Shown here piece after piece: positions 4,793 through 7,427 of a stretch of 7,427 nt of DNA. This stretch comes from Cyclobacteriaceae bacterium (GTDB taxonomy: Bacteria; Bacteroidota; Bacteroidia; Cytophagales; Cyclobacteriaceae). The first letter of the stretch is position 1; the number at the start of each line of letters is the position of its first letter. Location: contig JAIENH010000171.1 in NCBI GenBank assembly GCA_019751475.1, positions 1-7,427 of the forward strand. Reading direction: 5' to 3'. The translations under genes and the position numbers were made by a program. A model generated the notes under the pieces. That model searched no databases. It was not told where the DNA came from and was given only the letters and a program-made list of their open reading frames with translations.

Positions 4793-7417
4793 TTACTCAA
4801 CCTTTAAACCCTCTACCGGGTTAGCTTTAAAGACTTTTATAATTTGTGTTGCCACCGTTGTTATCACAACAGCTACTAACAGCGAAGCTGCTATGGCCAC
4901 CAACCAAATAGTAACTGGCATGTGATAATCATACGCAAAGTCGAGTATTGCCTTTATGAAAAAGAAACTCAGGGGAATGCCAAATGCTAATGCCGTAATA
5001 ACCAGAACATAATACTGTTTGAAGATAGTATTACTGATGCTTTTATAATCGGCCCCCAGTATTTTGCGAATGCTAAACTCTTTAACCCTACCCGAGACAT
5101 TAATCGCCACCAATCCATATAAACCCAACATGGCAAGAATTACAGCCACGGTTGCAAACACCCGCCACACATGGCCATGAATGCCCATCTCTGTGTAATA
5201 ATTTCCCCATACATCTTCCTGATAACCGCCATTGAACGGAATTTCGGGATAGAGCGTAGCCCAGGCTTTTTTTAGATCTTCGAATGCCCCTTGTTGCTGC
5301 TCACGGTTAACCTTCAGGGAGAGGAACTTAAAATCTTTTTTATCCGCTGAAGTAAAAAATGTAGGCCTGAGCAGTGAGAAGAAGCTATAACTATGAAAAT
5401 CTTTAGCCACTCCAACTACCTCGTAGGCAATACTGTCTATTTTGAATTGTTGCCCTAGCGCATTGCCCCATCCCGATAGCCATCGGGACAGATTTTTAGC
5501 CATCGTTTCATTTATCACCACCGCATTTTTATCGCTGCCATCAAAGTCTTTGAATGCTCTCCCTTCCACTAATTCAATTCCCATCGTTTCGAAATACGTG
5601 GGGCTTACTGCCAAACGGTCGGCCTCAAAATCTTTGTCAGGGAAATGTAAAACCGTTGTTTGATGATTTTTACCGATGTGCTGAGCAGAGCCGGAAATTG
5701 AAAGCACTTTCGGGTTGCGTTGCATCACATCGCTCAACTGCTGAAAAGTTGATTCACCTTCAACAGCAGTATAAATCACATCACGATTGCTGTAACCCCA
5801 ACTCCTTTGGGCCAAGTAATCACCATTCATGGTAAACACGATGGCGCTGGTGATGAACATGCAAGCCAGCACCAGTTGGAAGCCGAGAAAAAATTTGGTT
5901 GCCGGATTTTTCTGGCCAAACTTCACTGAGCCTTTCAGGATTGTAACGGTTTGAAACCGCGAAATATAAATAGCCGGATAGATGCCCGAGGCGATGGCGG
6001 TAATCAGCATGATGATAGGCAGGTACATCCATAAGCGCGGGTCGTTGAGACTGAATTCCATGCTGAAGTGCCACAACCCCTCGAACCAGGGTATAACTAC
6101 CAGCCAGCCCAGAAGAATGCCGAATAGCATGGCGAAAAAAGTGACCACAATATTTTCAGATAAAAACTGAACAATTACCAGCCTTCTGGTAGCCCCGATG
6201 GTTTTGCGCACACCCAACTCCTTCAAGCGCTTCACCGAAGTTGAAATGGCGATGTTGATATAATTAAAGCAGGCCAGCAACAACATCAATGTGCAAACCC
6301 CTGAAAGAAATTTGATAGATGTTATGTTGCTGTGTGTGCCCTCACGGAAAACATCTTCGCGTATTTCGTCTGTCTTGATGTGGGCAGTCGCCAACGGTTC
6401 AAACTGAAAAGAAGCAATGGCCCAGTCTTTTTCAACTGCTTCGTTTTGTGTGCGCTTGTATTTTTCCATCCCCGCCTCAATGATTTTTATGTCGGACGGT
6501 TGCGATACTTGGATAAAAGTGGCTTGATGAAAGACTGACCAGTCGTGATAATCGAAACCGGGTTGTGCCGTTCGAAGGTTTTCGAAATTGATCAGGAAAT
6601 GGAAATCAAAACTTCTTGAGGATGGAAATTTTTTGGCAACGCCTGTTATCTTAAATTCTTTGCCATTCTCTGCGCTGAACTTTATTAGAATACTTTGACC
6701 AATGGGGTTTTCATCACCAAAATATTTTTCAGCCATCGGCTCGCTGATTACCACACTATTCACATCGACAAGCGATGTAGATACACCCCACTTCAGGGGG
6801 AAGGTGAACATATCGAGGAAAGTGGGATCGACAAAACGGATGCGTTCATGGAAAATGTTATCACCATGTTTTACAATAACATTCCGGTCTTCCACACGGC
6901 AAACTTTAGTCACCTGAGGAAAATCCTGTTTCATCAGTTCGCCCAACGGCCGGGGCGACAGGCCGTATTGCCGCAAAGCGCCTTCGCGCGAAGCCGTAAA
7001 TGTGGAGAGGAAAACCACCTCCTTATTTTCATGGAATTGATCGCGCTTGAAGGTGTAGACCACAAACGCGTAGAAAAAAATGCAGAAGCCAATAGCAGCC
7101 GCCAATCCGAAAATATTGATGAATGAATTGACGGGGCTTTTTAATATACCACGAAGAGAAACTTTAAAATAATTTTTTAACATGTCGTATTGGATTAATT
7201 GATTCACAAACTCAAAGTTTTTAATCAGGTTGGGGCGAAGCAGTTTGATAATCTCCCAGATATAGATTCGTTTTGCCTTGCGAGCAGAAAAACGTTCTGC
7301 GTTCTCATAAAAAATCTCCTCCATGTCGCCCTCAACTTCTTCCAGGTATTTTTCTTTCAGGAAGAACCGGAGAAATTTTAATGGCCACTTTGGAGGATGT
7401 AACACGTTTGCCTTCAT
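4793..7417 (-). CDS. MacB/FtsX-type ABC transporter permease with N-terminal prefix domain
   Basis: Counted from ATG 7417 this is an 874-residue protein; GTG at 7420 is also in frame, but the ATG is better spaced from AGGTGG at 7427-7422. Residues about 8-75 form the cytoplasmic permease prefix domain (PPKWPLKFLRFFLKEKYLEEV then EGDMEEIF). Two MacB/FtsX units follow, with helices near 96-122, 368-390, 416-441, 464-484, 508-529, 750-774, 797-822 and 834-859 and large periplasmic domains between. The FtsX signatures are RLKELGVRKTIGATRRLVIV (397-416) and RVKEFSIRKILGADYKSIS (777-795). There is no ATPase domain, so a separate MacB/LolD-like ATPase must be encoded elsewhere. Such permeases work in mechanotransmission, lipoprotein or antimicrobial export; the substrate is unknown. 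In Bacteroidota, genes of this type often follow a PadR-like regulator, which would lie beyond the window. An 18-bp palindrome adds residues SRWLSG at 644-649. Confidence 0.93.
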   Translation of the reverse strand: MKANVLHPPKWPLKFLRFFLKEKYLEEVEGDMEEIFYENAERFSARKAKRIYIWEIIKLLRPNLIKNFEFVNQLIQYDMLKNYFKVSLRGILKSPVNSFINIFGLAAAIGFCIFFYAFVVYTFKRDQFHENKEVVFLSTFTASREGALRQYGLSPRPLGELMKQDFPQVTKVCRVEDRNVIVKHGDNIFHERIRFVDPTFLDMFTFPLKWGVSTSLVDVNSVVISEPMAEKYFGDENPIGQSILIKFSAENGKEFKITGVAKKFPSSRSFDFHFLINFENLRTAQPGFDYHDWSVFHQATFIQVSQPSDIKIIEAGMEKYKRTQNEAVEKDWAIASFQFEPLATAHIKTDEIREDVFREGTHSNITSIKFLSGVCTLMLLLACFNYINIAISTSVKRLKELGVRKTIGATRRLVIVQFLSENIVVTFFAMLFGILLGWLVVIPWFEGLWHFSMEFSLNDPRLWMYLPIIMLITAIASGIYPAIYISRFQTVTILKGSVKFGQKNPATKFFLGFQLVLACMFITSAIVFTMNGDYLAQRSWGYSNRDVIYTAVEGESTFQQLSDVMQRNPKVLSISGSAQHIGKNHQTTVLHFPDKDFEADRLAVSPTYFETMGIELVEGRAFKDFDGSDKNAVVINETMAKNLSRWLSGWGNALGQQFKIDSIAYEVVGVAKDFHSYSFFSLLRPTFFTSADKKDFKFLSLKVNREQQQGAFEDLKKAWATLYPEIPFNGGYQEDVWGNYYTEMGIHGHVWRVFATVAVILAMLGLYGLVAINVSGRVKEFSIRKILGADYKSISNTIFKQYYVLVITALAFGIPLSFFFIKAILDFAYDYHMPVTIWLVAIAASLLVAVVITTVATQIIKVFKANPVEGLKVE
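5471..5488. repeat. 18-bp palindromic REP-like element inside the permease gene
   Basis: TCCCGATAGCCATCGGGA is a perfect seven-base inverted repeat (TCCCGAT / ATCGGGA) around a four-base loop, AGCC. It spans exactly six codons of the permease and encodes SRWLSG (residues 644-649). It sits between AKNL and WGNALGQ, where related permeases normally have a short, direct Gly/Trp junction. I recall CCCGATAGCTATCGGG-like palindromes as scattered repeats in Bacteroidota genomes; this needs a genome count. It is the only copy in the window. Confidence 0.55.
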
Positions 7418-7421
7418 CACA

Positions 7422-7427
7422 CCACCT
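7422..7427 (-). promoter_or_regulatory. Ribosome binding site deciding the permease start
   Basis: AGGTGG, one mismatch from AGGAGG, ends four bases before ATG 7417 and one base before the in-frame GTG at 7420. The spacing favours ATG. It is the clearest Shine-Dalgarno site in a window where most genes lack one. Confidence 0.45.

Noticed and set aside
6695..7126. A 143-residue open frame on the plus strand, with several others at 5442-5835.
   Set aside because: They are antisense to the permease gene, which has clear FtsX signatures and helices through these segments.

Overview
The window looks like chromosomal DNA of a Bacteroidota bacterium, probably Cytophagales-like. The evidence is the good matches to the TTTG / TAnnTTTG promoter type of that phylum, the scarcity of Shine-Dalgarno sites, several lipoprotein and outer-membrane signal peptides, and the protein families present: prefix-domain FtsX permease, DUF4386, and a Bacteroidota-type DtxR regulator with a FeoA-like tail. 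Coding density is very high. No RNA gene, CRISPR array, insertion sequence or prophage gene was seen.

Region 1 (1-1896, minus strand) is a tightly packed three-gene unit. In transcription order it encodes a di-heme c-type oxidoreductase lipoprotein of the DUF1111 type, a Tat-exported Rieske 2Fe-2S lipoprotein, and the first 84 residues of an outer-membrane porin-like protein cut by the window edge. The gaps are 4 bp and then an ATGA start/stop overlap, so the genes are very likely co-transcribed and partly translationally coupled. All three products are predicted to leave the cytoplasm.

Region 2 (1897-1996) is a 100-bp divergent promoter region. It holds a Bacteroidota-type promoter for each direction and a strong inverted repeat, GTTAGACTATTCTAAC, lying exactly in the spacer of the minus-strand promoter. 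The layout resembles a DtxR/MntR-family operator. The plus-strand gene that starts at 1997 encodes just such a metal-dependent repressor. The simplest reading is a metal-responsive (Fe or Mn) switch controlling an extracytoplasmic redox/porin module. This is the most interesting system in the window. Its substrate is unknown, and an iron or manganese acquisition or oxidation role is inference.

Region 3 (2711-7417, minus strand) is a second gene series convergent with the regulator. In transcription order it encodes a large MacB/FtsX-type ABC permease with an N-terminal prefix domain, a six-helix DUF4386 membrane protein, a secreted TPR protein and a GNAT acetyltransferase. Gaps are 9, 55 and 2 bp. 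The permease gene carries an 18-bp palindromic repeat, in frame, that looks like an inserted short REP-like element adding six residues (SRWLSG).
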